DNA from: Microterricola viridarii
Lineage (GTDB): Bacteria > Actinomycetota > Actinomycetes > Actinomycetales > Microbacteriaceae
NCBI RefSeq assembly: GCF_001542775.1
Contig: NZ_CP014145.1
Coordinates: 2,914,001 to 2,978,000 of the forward strand
Length of the DNA stretch: 64,000 nt
Reading direction: 5' to 3'
Below the pieces are notes generated by a model. It was not told where the DNA came from, searched no databases, and was given only the letters and a program-made list of their open reading frames with translations. Both the position numbers and the translations under genes were made by a program. How positions within the stretch are numbered: the stretch's first letter is position 1; every line of letters starts with the position of its first letter. Positions 18,157 to 27,448 of this stretch are shown here, in pieces.

Positions 18157-18828
18157 TCAGAAGCTCGCGATCCCCTTGCCGACCATGACGACGCCGATCA
18201 CCGACAGCAGCACGGCCATCACCGTGGAGTTGTTCCGCTGCAGCCAGACGCGCAGCCGCTCGAGCGGCGCCTCCATCGCGGGGGCCGCGACGAGGTAGGC
18301 AATCACCGGCACGGCGACGGATGCCGCGGCGATCACGACGAAGATCACCAGGCTGAGCACGATCGCGCCGCCATCGAGGCCGGCGCTGCCGACGATGACG
18401 CCGGCGCCGGCGGCCATCAACAGGTTCTTCGGGTTCACCGCCGAGAGCAGAAAGCCGAGCCCTGCAGCGCGCACCGCGGTCATCGAGTCAATGGCCGACA
18501 TCCACCCGGGCAGGGCTGCCTCCTCGCCCTCCTTCGGCCGGCCGCGCCACTGTTTGAGGGCCAGCAGCAGCAACAGCGCGCCGATCGCGATCTTGATCCA
18601 CCCGGCGATCGGCTGGGAGGCATCCGGATCCTTCTCCGGCAGCACGCTGGAGAGCAGGGTGAACACGCCGACGGCGACGATGATGCCGAGCACCCAGCCG
18701 ACCAGGAACCCGACGCTGGTGCTGCGCGCCCGGGGCGAGAGCAGCATGAGGATCGCCGCGATGATCGGGATCGGGCTGATCGCAATGCCGAGGGCGAGCG
18801 GGAGGATGCTGCCGATTACTGGACCCAT
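18157..18828 (-). CDS. GAP-family membrane protein (Sap / sulfolipid-1-addressing protein-like)
   Basis: The 223-residue product has six predicted helices. The GAP-family features are ALGIAISPIPIIAAILMLLS near the N-terminus, FLVGWVLGI, and the internal LSAVNPKNLLMAAGAGV, which resembles the LysE-like helical repeat. GAP proteins export lipids or small metabolites in mycobacteria; the substrate here is unknown. It is the last gene of the arylsulfatase operon, 28 bases after the ClC-like gene. Confidence 0.85.
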   Translation of the reverse strand: MGPVIGSILPLALGIAISPIPIIAAILMLLSPRARSTSVGFLVGWVLGIIVAVGVFTLLSSVLPEKDPDASQPIAGWIKIAIGALLLLLALKQWRGRPKEGEEAALPGWMSAIDSMTAVRAAGLGFLLSAVNPKNLLMAAGAGVIVGSAGLDGGAIVLSLVIFVVIAAASVAVPVIAYLVAAPAMEAPLERLRVWLQRNNSTVMAVLLSVIGVVMVGKGIASF

Positions 18829-18856
18829 GGTGCTCCTTCGTGGCGCGGAACGCGCA

Positions 18857-20170
18857 TCAGTGGGGTGGGGTCGACGGGCCGGCGGGCGCCGCCGTCGGGG
18901 TGCTGCTGCCGATCAGCATCGGCGGTTGCCGGGTGACCATCAGCCAGATCGGCAGCACGATGATGCAGAGCAGCGGCAGCACCGTGATGTCGGCCACCAC
19001 GGTCACCGCCATGAACAGCGAGAGCCAGCCGTCCCTGGTGACCACCAGGACCATGCCGAGCACGCCGGACGCGATCGCCAGGCTGGCCGGGATCCCGGCG
19101 AACACCGCATGGGCGACCAGGCCGACCGCAACCCCGATGAACGCGGCAGGAAAGACGCGCCCGCCCCGGAACCCGGCCGTTGCGGCGATGAGGAGGGCGG
19201 CCAGCTTGATCAGTGTCACGGCCACAAGCTGTCCGACGCTGAGCTCGGCGGCATTCGCCGTGAGGTCCTTCATCTGCGTCAGGCCCTTGAACAGTGTGTC
19301 CGGGCCGCCGAGGACGCCGAGGACGCCGAGCAGCGCCCCCGCGATCGTCAACGGCAGCACGGGGTTGCGCAGGAGGTGGAAGAGGCGGTGCAGCAGCGGG
19401 AAGAGGTAGACGCCGAGGAGGCCGAGGAGCACGGCGACGGCCGCGACGGCAACGCCGCTCACCAGGTCGATCAGCTCGGGGGCGCCCAGCGCCGGCACGT
19501 CGACGGACAGGTTGGGCCGACCGGCGATCGCCATCACCAGCGATCCGGTCCCGGCCGAGACCAGCGGCAGGAAGAGTTTGTCCCAGAGTGCGCCGCCGCC
19601 GCTCGTCATCCCCACGATCCCGGTGAGGACCAGGGCCGCCCCGACCGGCGTCCCGAACAGTGCGCCGATCGTGCCGGCGGCGCTCATCAGCACCACGAGT
19701 TGGAGGGGCACCCGGGGCCAGAGCTTGGCCGTGATGGCCACGGTCAGCGCGGTGTTGATCGCGATGACCGGATTCTCCGGGCCGAGGCTCACACCGCCGG
19801 CCTCGCCGATCACCAGCACGGCGGCGAGCGCGGGAAGCACGCCGATCGCGAGCGGCGGCGCCACGAGGCCCGTCGTCGCCGGGTCCGGCCCGGCGTGGCC
19901 GGGCGCGAGCCAGACGATCAGCCCGACGATGAGCCCGGTCAGCGTGAGCACGCCCATCGTCCACCAGCCGGTGGTGTCGCCGACGCCGAGAAGGCCGGGC
20001 AACCCCTGCCAGACGAGCGTCTGCAGCCAGTCGGCGAGCACGGTCAGGGCGATCAGCACGACGGCCGTCACGAGGCCGATCAGGATCGCTGGGATCGAGA
20101 GCAGGAGCGCCGTCCGCGGGGACGGCGCACCCGCTGGCTGCTCGCCGTGTGTATCGGTCGACGCGGTCAT
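18857..20170 (-). CDS. ClC-superfamily ion channel protein, YfeO-like
   Basis: The 437-residue product has ten or more helices and the ClC pore motifs in variant form: GPENPVIAINTALTVAI (the gating Glu is kept in G-P-E-N-P) and GFRGGRVFPAAFIG. The GPENP variant is typical of the YfeO subgroup rather than classical chloride channels. ATG at 20170 overlaps the stop of the upstream MscS gene (ATGA); the farther upstream start would overlap that gene by 26 codons without a ribosome site. It may move an anion such as chloride in balance with SulP; this is inferred from neighbours. Confidence 0.88.
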   Translation of the reverse strand: MTASTDTHGEQPAGAPSPRTALLLSIPAILIGLVTAVVLIALTVLADWLQTLVWQGLPGLLGVGDTTGWWTMGVLTLTGLIVGLIVWLAPGHAGPDPATTGLVAPPLAIGVLPALAAVLVIGEAGGVSLGPENPVIAINTALTVAITAKLWPRVPLQLVVLMSAAGTIGALFGTPVGAALVLTGIVGMTSGGGALWDKLFLPLVSAGTGSLVMAIAGRPNLSVDVPALGAPELIDLVSGVAVAAVAVLLGLLGVYLFPLLHRLFHLLRNPVLPLTIAGALLGVLGVLGGPDTLFKGLTQMKDLTANAAELSVGQLVAVTLIKLAALLIAATAGFRGGRVFPAAFIGVAVGLVAHAVFAGIPASLAIASGVLGMVLVVTRDGWLSLFMAVTVVADITVLPLLCIIVLPIWLMVTRQPPMLIGSSTPTAAPAGPSTPPH

Positions 20171-21000
20171 CAGAGCTCCCCTGCCGGCGTGAGCGGCGGT
20201 TCCGGCAGTGCCGACGTGACGCTGGCCGGCAGCCGGCGCTCTGCGCACGCGGCGGCGAGCGCCGTCACGACGGCAGAGGTGACGGTGACGCCGCGCATCG
20301 GATGGTGCCAGTACTGCACCCTGGCGGTGACCCGCCGTGGCTCGACGGAGACGATGAGGGTCCGCGCCGGTTCGGTCGTCTGCACCCCGTCGACCGCGGA
20401 TGCCGCGGCGGAGAGCACCTCGCCCAGCCGTTCCGGCGGCAGCACCCCGGCGGCAACGCGCACCTCCACCTCGCTGCGGCGCGCACCCGCCTGCGAGTGG
20501 TTGACGACCGGGTCCTGCAGCAGCCGCCCGTTCGGCACGTGCACGGTGCGCCCGTCAGCGGTGCGCAGGATCACCGTGCGGCCGTTGAGCTCGAGCACTG
20601 TGCCGACGTAGTCGTCGGTGGCGATCTCGTCGCCCGGCTTGATCGGATGCCGCGACTGCAGCACGACGCCGGCCGCGAAGTTGTCGGCGACGCCGCGCAG
20701 CGCGAGCGCGATGACGACCCCGACGATGATCGCGATGGCGAGCAGCGGCTGCACCGAGGCGCCGAGGAAGCTCAGTCCGATTCCGATGCCCAAAAGGATC
20801 ACCACGTACTTCGCGATCCGCGCGATGAGCAGGGTGGCGCCCGGCGAGATGCCCGGAGTCCGGGTGAGCAGCGCCGTCACCCCGCGCTTGACGAAGATCG
20901 ACACGACCCAGCCCGCGACGACCACCAGCGTCGCGATCAGCAGGTCCCATCCGCTGATGTCGCTGGAGCCGAAGAAATCACCCACCGCACCGCTGTCCAT
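20170..21000 (-). CDS. mechanosensitive ion channel protein (MscS family)
   Basis: The 276-residue product has two to three N-terminal helices, a glycine/alanine-patterned pore helix (ALRGVADNFAAGVVL), then the beta-domain motif PIKPGDEIATDDYVGTVLEL and VPNGRLLQDPVVNHS, which define MscS channels. This length is that of a minimal MscS. It opens under membrane tension to release solutes. It lies five bases after sulP and overlaps the ClC-like gene. Confidence 0.92.
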   Translation of the reverse strand: MDSGAVGDFFGSSDISGWDLLIATLVVVAGWVVSIFVKRGVTALLTRTPGISPGATLLIARIAKYVVILLGIGIGLSFLGASVQPLLAIAIIVGVVIALALRGVADNFAAGVVLQSRHPIKPGDEIATDDYVGTVLELNGRTVILRTADGRTVHVPNGRLLQDPVVNHSQAGARRSEVEVRVAAGVLPPERLGEVLSAAASAVDGVQTTEPARTLIVSVEPRRVTARVQYWHHPMRGVTVTSAVVTALAAACAERRLPASVTSALPEPPLTPAGEL

Positions 21001-21004
21001 CCTG

Positions 21005-22657
21005 TTACCCCATCCCGGACTCGACGCTGGCGAACACCCGCGCCTCGGATTCGAGCCCGCTGAACCAGCTCGTGCGCCGGGCGATCAGGAGTGCGGCGTC
21101 CGGGACGGCCGCGATGCGCAGCTGCACCCCCTGCGCCGCCAGCTCGCGGTCGAGGTCGGCGAGCGCGTCGAGCACGGTGACCGAGGTTGTGGCCATCCGG
21201 CCGAGGTCGAGCACGACCGCACCGACCCCGTCGGCCTCGGCGACCGCGGCGAGCACCGCCTGCTCGGTCTCGAGCACGTTCGCGGTGTACAGCGGCCCGC
21301 CCACGACCACCGCGAGCACCGGGCCCCGCCGCTCCCCCACGGTGACCCTGGTCTTGCTCAGCTCGCTGAGGATCAGCAGCAGCGTCAGGGCGACCCCGAC
21401 GGCGACGGCTGCGAGTAGCCCGGCGGTGAGCCCGACGCCGGCGGTGGCCAGTGCCGTCCAGAAGTCGGGCCGGTTGACGCGGGCCAGCCGCACCAGGGCC
21501 GGCACGTCGATGAGCCCGATCACGGCGACGAACACCATGGATGCGAGCGTCGCCTGTGGCATCAGGCTGAGCACCGGGCCGAGGAACAGGGCGACGAGCA
21601 CCGCGAAGGCCACGGTAACCAGGCTCGACAGCTGTGAGCGGGCGCCCGCCGAGAGGTTCACAGCGCTCTGAGAGAAGCCCCCGGCCGCCGGCAGGGTGGA
21701 GAAGAACGACCCGGCGAGGTTCGCGGCCGAGGTGGCGAGCAGCTCCTGATTGCTGTCGATCTGCCTCTCCCCGGCCGCGCGGATGCCACGGGCCACGGCC
21801 GCCGATTCAAGGAACGCCATCACGGCGATCGCCAGAGCGCCGGGGATCAGGTCGACGACGTCGCCGAGTGCAGGCAGGCTCGGCAGCGGGAGCCCCTGCG
21901 GCACCGGGGCGATGACCGCGACCCCCGCATCCTGCAGCCCCGCAAAGGCGACGAGCACGATCCCGCCCACCACGACGATGAGGGGCGCCGGAACACGCGG
22001 AGCGAAGCGTTTGAGCACGAGCAGCACGGCGATCGAGCACACCGAGAGCACGAGCGTCGGGGCGTTCATCGACGGCAGCGCCGCGATCACCGCGTTGATC
22101 GAGTGGAAGAAGCCGTGCCCGGTGAAATTGCTGTCGACCCCGAGCAGCGTCGGCAGCTGTCCGACGGCCACCGTGGCGCCCACGCCGATCTGGATGCCGA
22201 GGATCGTCGACTTGTTGATGTTCTCGACGAGCGCGCCCAACCGCAGCAGTCGGGCCAGGAGCAGGATGGCTCCGACCAGCAGCGTGAGTGTCGTCAGGTC
22301 GCGCACGGCATCCGCAGAACCGACGGCGACCCCGGCGCTGACCAGCGTCGTCGCCGTGAGGGTGGCGATCGTCGAGGTGGTCGACACGCTCATTGCGCGC
22401 GAGCCGCCGAGCAGCGCGTAGACGAGCATCGGCACCATGCAGCTGTACAGCCCGATCTGCACGGGCAGGCTGGCGATGGTGGCGTAGGCCATGCCCTGCG
22501 GGATGACGACCGCGCCCGCCGCGAGGCCGGCGAGCACGTCCGGCCCGATCCAGCGCCTGCGGTAGCCGCGCAGCGTCGGCGCTAGCCAGTCGCGCGAGCG
22601 CGGCGCAGGCCGCGAGGCCGGCGCCGGCGTCACCGCCTCCCCCCTGGCGGCGCCCAC
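21005..22657 (-). CDS. SulP-family anion transporter with STAS domain
   Basis: The 550-residue product has the SulP N-terminal signature (VVIPQGMAYATIASLPVQIGLY), 10-12 helices and a C-terminal cytosolic STAS domain (about residues 430-540, including VGAVVLDLGRMATTSVTVLDAL). SulP proteins carry sulfate, bicarbonate or other anions. Sulfate is the natural guess here because arylsulfatase is two genes upstream. The GTG start overlaps the TAG stop of the HAD gene. Confidence 0.93.
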   Translation of the reverse strand: MGAARGEAVTPAPASRPAPRSRDWLAPTLRGYRRRWIGPDVLAGLAAGAVVIPQGMAYATIASLPVQIGLYSCMVPMLVYALLGGSRAMSVSTTSTIATLTATTLVSAGVAVGSADAVRDLTTLTLLVGAILLLARLLRLGALVENINKSTILGIQIGVGATVAVGQLPTLLGVDSNFTGHGFFHSINAVIAALPSMNAPTLVLSVCSIAVLLVLKRFAPRVPAPLIVVVGGIVLVAFAGLQDAGVAVIAPVPQGLPLPSLPALGDVVDLIPGALAIAVMAFLESAAVARGIRAAGERQIDSNQELLATSAANLAGSFFSTLPAAGGFSQSAVNLSAGARSQLSSLVTVAFAVLVALFLGPVLSLMPQATLASMVFVAVIGLIDVPALVRLARVNRPDFWTALATAGVGLTAGLLAAVAVGVALTLLLILSELSKTRVTVGERRGPVLAVVVGGPLYTANVLETEQAVLAAVAEADGVGAVVLDLGRMATTSVTVLDALADLDRELAAQGVQLRIAAVPDAALLIARRTSWFSGLESEARVFASVESGMG

Positions 22658-23601
22658 TACATGTCCGCCGCGCCGGATGCGGCGAACACGCTCGTCCAGT
22701 CGTCGCGCACGCTGACGACCGTGAAATCGTGTTCCTTGGCCGCGGCAAGCGCCTTCTCGGCGCCGGAGTCGTAGGCGGCGTCGCCCCGATCGGCAGTGTC
22801 GTCGTGGTGGATCAAGAGGGCGAGCGAATGGGGGCTGCCCTGCGTGTAGCGCAGCATCTCGATGTCGCCGTTGGAGTTGCCCGCGGCCATGATCGGCCGC
22901 CGGCCGATGCGGGTCCAGATGCGCACGGGCTTGATCGGCCCGTCATCCATGAAGTCGAACGTCGTGCCGTAGCGCACCTCGGCGCTGTCTGCGTCGTAGC
23001 TCAGCCCGACCGCGGAGCCGACCACCCGCTCGGGTGGGATGCCGTAGTACTCGGCTGTGATGGGGCGCATGAAGTCTCGATCGCCGCCAGAGATGATGTA
23101 ACAGGTGAAGCCGTGCTCCTCCAGGTAGCGCAACAACTCCACCATCGGCCGGTAGACGGCGTCACGGTAGGGCGTGCCCAGAGTCAGGTGCTTCGCGCTG
23201 CGGTAGAACTCGGCCACGGATCGCTCGTAGTCGACGACGCTCTCTCCCGCCGTTGCCGCCAGAATGGCCCCGATCACGAGCTGCAGATCGCTGTCGTCGC
23301 CGTCGTAGTGTTTGTCGAGCGCGGCGCCGAGCCAGGCGAAGTCGCCGCTCACCGCCGCCAGGTAGGGCTGGTGCTCGGCCAGATCCGGGTCGGCCGCGGC
23401 GGCGGCCGCCCACTGCTGCACGATGAAGTGCAGCTGGGTCGGCATCGGTTTCTCGGTCCAGAGCGTTCCGTCGTTGTCGAACACGGCAACGCGCTCCGGG
23501 GCCGGAACGGCCCCATCGCCGCCCCCGCTCACCCGCTCCACGAACTCGATGATTCCCCGCGTGGTCGCCGAATCGGCCCACGACGGCAGTGGTTGAGACA
23601 T
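22657..23601 (-). CDS. HAD-superfamily phosphatase-like hydrolase
   Basis: The 314-residue product shows motif I VAVFDNDGTLW, motif II IISGGDRDF and motif IV AAGNSNGDIEML, as in the phosphoserine-phosphatase-like HAD subgroup. There is no signal peptide. ATG at 23601 was chosen because AAAGGCAGG precedes it; an upstream ATG-less extension adds 18 low-complexity residues. HAD proteins of this kind are repeatedly found next to arylsulfatases in actinobacteria, but their substrate is unknown to me. Confidence 0.88.
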   Translation of the reverse strand: MSQPLPSWADSATTRGIIEFVERVSGGGDGAVPAPERVAVFDNDGTLWTEKPMPTQLHFIVQQWAAAAAADPDLAEHQPYLAAVSGDFAWLGAALDKHYDGDDSDLQLVIGAILAATAGESVVDYERSVAEFYRSAKHLTLGTPYRDAVYRPMVELLRYLEEHGFTCYIISGGDRDFMRPITAEYYGIPPERVVGSAVGLSYDADSAEVRYGTTFDFMDDGPIKPVRIWTRIGRRPIMAAGNSNGDIEMLRYTQGSPHSLALLIHHDDTADRGDAAYDSGAEKALAAAKEHDFTVVSVRDDWTSVFAASGAADM

Positions 23602-23655
23602 TGACCTGCCTTTCGGATGCCGTGGGGCCGCCGCTGAGGCGGCCCCACGAGCCAC

Positions 23656-26001
23656 TCAGTCTCGGGCGTACGCCGCCGCGAGGTGCGCCTCGACGTCGAC
23701 GTACACGTCGTCGCCGATGTCGAACACGACCTTCTCGATCGTGCCGCCGGTGAACTCGAACCGCGACCCGGTGTAGGCGCTGGAGACGGCGTCACCGCTG
23801 TCGTAGCCGATGCAGAGCCCCTCACCGCAGAGCGAGAAGTGGCCGAGAACCGTGCGGATCTCCTGCTGGGCGACGAGCTGGTCGTCGATGTAGAGCTTGA
23901 GCGGCCCAACTCCCTCGCGGTACTCACCCATCCGCTCCTTGGTGAACTCCACACCGATGATGTGCCTGCCGGTCAGCTTGAGCGGCGCCGAGATGCGGTC
24001 CTCCGGCGGGATGCCGAGGAAGTTGTACGCGTAGCTCACCTCGCCGTCCTTGATGAACAGGGCGTGGCCGCCGAACCGCGAGCCGTGGGCAAAGATGACA
24101 CCCTCCGTGTCGGCCGTGAGGTCGAGCTCGGCGAGGATCTTGTAGGAGACCCCGTGCACATTCGCCGCGGAGCGCTCCGGGATCTCCGTCGTGCCCGGAT
24201 AGTAGGTGTACTGGCCGCTCGGGGGCACCGGCACCTTGAACTCCATGCCGAGGAACGTCTCGTAGTCCTTGGGGTTGCCGATCACCTGCAGGTCGTTGAG
24301 CGGCAGAACGTGGTTCGCCTCGGCCTCCCGCATCCACAGGGCCTTCAACTCCTCGAGCTTCTCCGGGTGCTCTGCCGCGAGGTCAGTCGACTCTGAGCGG
24401 TCGACGTCCGTGTGGTAGAGCTCCCAGACATCGTTCTCGAAATCGCCCTTGCCGCTCACCGGCCCGTGCACCGTCACGGCCTTCCAACCCTTGTGCCAGA
24501 TGCCACGGTTGCCGAACATCTCGTAGTACTGCGTCTCCTTCTGCGTCGACCCATCCGCCGGCGCGTCGAAGGAGTAACGCATCGACACCCCGGCGAGCGG
24601 GCTCTGCTCGACCCCGTTGTAGCTCTGTGGCATCTCGACGCCACAGACGTCGAGGATCGTCGCGACGATGTCGGTCGAGTGGTGGTACTGGTTGCGCACC
24701 TCTCCCTTGGCCCGGATGCCGGCCGGCCAGTGGATCACCATGGGGTCACAGACCCCGCCCTGGTAGGTGTAGCGCTTGAACATCTTGTACGGGGAGGAGA
24801 AACCCATCGCCCATCCGGTCGGGTAGTGGTTGTAGGTGTCGGGGCTGCCGAGCTTGTCGACCATCGTGAGGTTCTGCGCCTCGTCATCCGGATAGCCGCC
24901 GAAGAGCTTGCCCTCGTTGACGGAGCCGTTCGGGCTGCCCTCGCCGGAGGCCCCGTTGTCGGCGCAGTAGATGATGATCGTGTTCTCGAGCTGGCCGGAT
25001 TCCTCGAGGTAGTCGACGATGCGCCCCACCTGCGCGTCGGTGTACTCCGAGAATCCGGCGAACACCTCGGCCATCCGTGAGAACATCGCCCTCTCCTCTT
25101 CGCTGAGCTCGGCCCACGGCCGCACCTCATCGGTCGGGCTGAACGTGCCGTCCGGCATCGGGTTGATGTCGCCGAACGTCGTCCCCTCCGGCAGGAGCCC
25201 GCGCTCGATCATGCGTGGCACGACCCAGTCGCGGTAGGCCTCGTAGCCGTCGTCGAACTGGCCCTTGTACTTGGCGATGTACTCCTCTGGCGCGTGGTGC
25301 GGGGCGTGGTTGGCGCCCGGGCAGAACCACATGTACCAGGGCTTGTCCGGCTCCGTCTGCTTGGAGTCCCTGATCATCTTCAGGGCCTGGTCGGCGAGAT
25401 CCTTGGAGAGGTGGTAACCGTCCTCTGGCAGGTACGGCTGGTCGATGTAGTGGTTGTCCTCGGCGAGCGAGGGGTACCAGTTGTTCGTCTCTCCGCCGAT
25501 GAATCCGTAAAAGCGGTCGTAGCCCTGGCCGAGCGGCCAGTTCTTCTTCGAGGCGCCCGCCGTCCACTCGTCGATCGGCACATTGTGGTTCTTGCCGACC
25601 CAGTACGTCGACCAGCCGGCATCGCGGAGGATGTTCGCCATCGTGGCGTTCTCCGGCGGGATGTGGGAGTTGTAGCCGGGGAACCCGGTCGAAGACTCGG
25701 AGATGGTCGCGAATCCGTTGGAGTGGTGGTTGCGGCCGGTCAGGAAGGTCGACCGAGTCGGCGAGCACAGCGCCGTCGTGTGCCACTGTGAGTAGGTGAG
25801 GCCGTCGGCAGCCAGCCGGTCCATCGTCGGCATGTTGATGCGGCCGCCGTACGGCGACCACGCGGCCTGCCCGGTGTCGTCGTAGAGCACGACGAGCACG
25901 TTCGGCGCCCCCTTCGGTGCCTTGTCTGGGAGGAAGGCGTCCCAGTCGGACGTCGAGTCCCGCACATCCTGCTTGATGACTCCAGTGAATTCCTTGGCCA
26001 T
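23656..26001 (-). CDS. arylsulfatase (type I, formylglycine-dependent)
   Basis: This enzyme hydrolyses sulfate esters. In the 781-residue product, metal ligands appear in VLVVLYDDTG (Asp 41-42) and the active-site signature is CSPTRSTFLTGRN with Cys79, which must be converted to formylglycine. The second metal motif is YCADNGASGEG. A C-terminal lectin-like beta domain of about 200 residues (LGHFSLCGEGLCIGYDSGDAVS) is characteristic of large AtsA-type enzymes. No signal peptide is visible. ATG at 26001 follows GGGGAG. The formylglycine-generating enzyme is not in the window. It is the first gene of a six-gene operon. Confidence 0.96.
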   Translation of the reverse strand: MAKEFTGVIKQDVRDSTSDWDAFLPDKAPKGAPNVLVVLYDDTGQAAWSPYGGRINMPTMDRLAADGLTYSQWHTTALCSPTRSTFLTGRNHHSNGFATISESSTGFPGYNSHIPPENATMANILRDAGWSTYWVGKNHNVPIDEWTAGASKKNWPLGQGYDRFYGFIGGETNNWYPSLAEDNHYIDQPYLPEDGYHLSKDLADQALKMIRDSKQTEPDKPWYMWFCPGANHAPHHAPEEYIAKYKGQFDDGYEAYRDWVVPRMIERGLLPEGTTFGDINPMPDGTFSPTDEVRPWAELSEEERAMFSRMAEVFAGFSEYTDAQVGRIVDYLEESGQLENTIIIYCADNGASGEGSPNGSVNEGKLFGGYPDDEAQNLTMVDKLGSPDTYNHYPTGWAMGFSSPYKMFKRYTYQGGVCDPMVIHWPAGIRAKGEVRNQYHHSTDIVATILDVCGVEMPQSYNGVEQSPLAGVSMRYSFDAPADGSTQKETQYYEMFGNRGIWHKGWKAVTVHGPVSGKGDFENDVWELYHTDVDRSESTDLAAEHPEKLEELKALWMREAEANHVLPLNDLQVIGNPKDYETFLGMEFKVPVPPSGQYTYYPGTTEIPERSAANVHGVSYKILAELDLTADTEGVIFAHGSRFGGHALFIKDGEVSYAYNFLGIPPEDRISAPLKLTGRHIIGVEFTKERMGEYREGVGPLKLYIDDQLVAQQEIRTVLGHFSLCGEGLCIGYDSGDAVSSAYTGSRFEFTGGTIEKVVFDIGDDVYVDVEAHLAAAYARD

Positions 26002-26248
26002 GGTGGTCTCCCCTACATCGCACAAGCCCGTTGTGCGTGCTGTTTCCCCACCGCACAGCCGGCGGCGCCGCAGGCGCGGCGCGTGGACGCCAATCTAGAC
26101 CCGGCGCAATGGAGAGCGCTAGGGCAACTTCCCCCTTTTCAGGGGGCATATTCCGCACAAAGCCTCGCGAAAGCTGGGAGAACGACGCTAAGTTGTGAGC
26201 AGCGACTTCCATACGGGGCCGTGTCACAGCACCACGAGGGGAAGCAAC
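26002..26248. other. divergent intergenic region between arylsulfatase and the SHOCT protein
   Basis: No ORF of quality is present. A hairpin of CCCCC, TTTTCA and GGGGG sits at about 26130-26146 in an AT-richer patch and may be part of a promoter or operator. No -10 could be assigned with confidence. Confidence 0.4.
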
Positions 26249-26641
26249 ATGAGCATTTGGGAAAACTTTTGGAACGTCCTCTGGGCCTTCTTCTGGGCAT
26301 TCGCCTTCATCGCCTACCTGTTCGCGATCTTCGCGATCATCGGTGACCTGTTCCGCGACCACAAGCTGAACGGCTGGTGGAAGGCCCTCTGGATCATCTT
26401 CCTGATCTTCGTGCCCTTCCTCACGGCGCTGATCTACCTGATCGCCCGCGGCCGCGGCATGGCCGAGCGCCAGGCCAAGGATGTCGTCGCGGCTCAGAAG
26501 GCCAGCGAGCAGTACATCAAGCAGGTTGCCGGCTCGTCGAGCCCCGCCGAGGAGATCAACAAGGCGAAGGCGCTGCTGGATTCCGGCGCCATCAACCAGG
26601 CTGAGTTCGAGGCGCTGAAGGCCAAGGCACTCGCCGGCTAG
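26249..26641 (+). CDS. small membrane protein with PLDc_N-like and SHOCT domains
   Basis: The 130-residue product has a Trp/Phe-rich helix (MSIWENFWNVLWAFFWAFAF), a second helix pair ending ALIYLIARGRGM, and a C-terminal SHOCT motif (EEINKAKALLDSGAINQAEFEALKAKAL). SHOCT domains mark small oligomerising stress proteins of unknown biochemistry. ATG at 26249 follows GAGGGGAAGC at good spacing; earlier in-frame starts have no ribosome site. A strong terminator follows. Confidence 0.9.
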   Translation: MSIWENFWNVLWAFFWAFAFIAYLFAIFAIIGDLFRDHKLNGWWKALWIIFLIFVPFLTALIYLIARGRGMAERQAKDVVAAQKASEQYIKQVAGSSSPAEEINKAKALLDSGAINQAEFEALKAKALAG

Positions 26642-26651
26642 TCTTCCCACA

Positions 26652-26694
26652 CAAAACGCGCATGCCCCGGACTCCGGGGCATGCGCGTTTTTTG
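26652..26694 (+). terminator. intrinsic terminator
   Basis: Stem AAAACGCGCATGCCCCGG pairs with CCGGGGCATGCGCGTTTT and ends in a T-run. It can also act on transcripts from the minus strand through its A-run. Confidence 0.92.
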
Positions 26695-26720
26695 TTGGCG
26701 CGGGATGCGTGGGGGCGAGT

Positions 26721-27029
26721 CTAGGCTCCGAGCTCGAAGTCGACGCAGCTGCGCTCGGCCACGATCGGCTTGATAAATCCGGTCACGGCGAGGTGCGCCG
26801 GGTGCACCTGGTAGCCGGCGAGTGCGGCCTCGTCGTCGTAGTCGGCGATGAGCACGACATCCCAGTTCGCACCGGGATTCAACACGTTGATGCCGACGTC
26901 GATGGCGCTCATGCCGGCGATCTGGCCGCGCAGGCCCTCCAGCCCGGCCTTCATCTCGGCCGCCTGGGCTGCCTTGAGCGCGGGGTCGCTCGCGGCGAGC
27001 CTCCACGACACGATGTGACGAATGGTCAT
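26721..27029 (-). CDS. Dabb-family (stress-responsive alpha/beta barrel) protein
   Basis: The 102-residue product begins MTIRHIVSWRLAASD and ends VAERSCVDFEL, with the central GINVLNPGANWDVVLIADYDD. This is the dimeric ferredoxin-like Dabb fold (conserved N-terminal His and D-V-V-L-I/Y strand). Members bind or convert small hydrophobic or polyketide-like compounds; no substrate can be named. ATG at 27029 overlaps the stop of the upstream glutaredoxin gene (ATGA). Confidence 0.88.
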   Translation of the reverse strand: MTIRHIVSWRLAASDPALKAAQAAEMKAGLEGLRGQIAGMSAIDVGINVLNPGANWDVVLIADYDDEAALAGYQVHPAHLAVTGFIKPIVAERSCVDFELGA

Positions 27030-27295
27030 TGCGCCTCCTGCAGGGCTGCCTTGAGGCGCACCAGGTCGATGCGCCAGTAGTTGTGCACCGCGCCGTTGAT
27101 CAGCACGACGGGAATCTCCTCGACGAAGCGCTCGTGCAGCGCGGCGTCCTCCAGGATCGACTTCTCCTCGAAGTCGACCGGGGTGGCCGGCGACTCGGTC
27201 GCCAGCTGCTGCAGCACCGCGGAGACGACCACGCGTGCGTCGTCGCAAAGGTGGCATCCGGGCTTGCCGATGAGTGTCAGAACGGGGGTGGGCAC
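27026..27295 (-). CDS. glutaredoxin-family protein
   Basis: The 89-residue thioredoxin-fold protein starts MPTPVLTLIGKPGCHLCDDA, with a CxxC redox site at residues 14-17. The cis-proline strand EIPVVLINGAVHNYWRID is also present. It belongs to the short glutaredoxin-like (DUF836-type) group common in actinobacteria, where no glutathione exists, so mycothiol or another thiol would be the partner. It is translationally coupled to the Dabb gene. Confidence 0.9.
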   Translation of the reverse strand: MPTPVLTLIGKPGCHLCDDARVVVSAVLQQLATESPATPVDFEEKSILEDAALHERFVEEIPVVLINGAVHNYWRIDLVRLKAALQEAQ

Positions 27296-27378
27296 CGTTC
27301 CAGCCTAGCTCGCGGCCTGAGCGCCCCGCGTGCGGTGCCGGGCGCAGGGCCGGCGAAACTGGCCCATTAACAGCAATA

Positions 27379-27404
27379 AGCGCTAGACCCGAGGGTCTAG
27401 CGCT
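27379..27404 (-). terminator. hairpin downstream of the bS22 gene
   Basis: AGCGCTAGACCC and GGGTCTAGCGCT form a perfect stem with a two-base loop, 45 bases beyond the bS22 stop codon on the minus strand. The following sequence is only moderately T-rich. Confidence 0.65.
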
Positions 27405-27448
27405 CGCTGCCATCTGGGCTCACCCAATGAAGCGGTGAGCTCTCCGGC

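Noticed and set aside
18395..20611. 738-codon open frame on the plus strand
   Set aside because: It is a shadow of the minus-strand GAP, ClC-like and MscS genes; the composition is His/Arg/Asp/Gln-rich with no domain, and the opposite strand has clear families.
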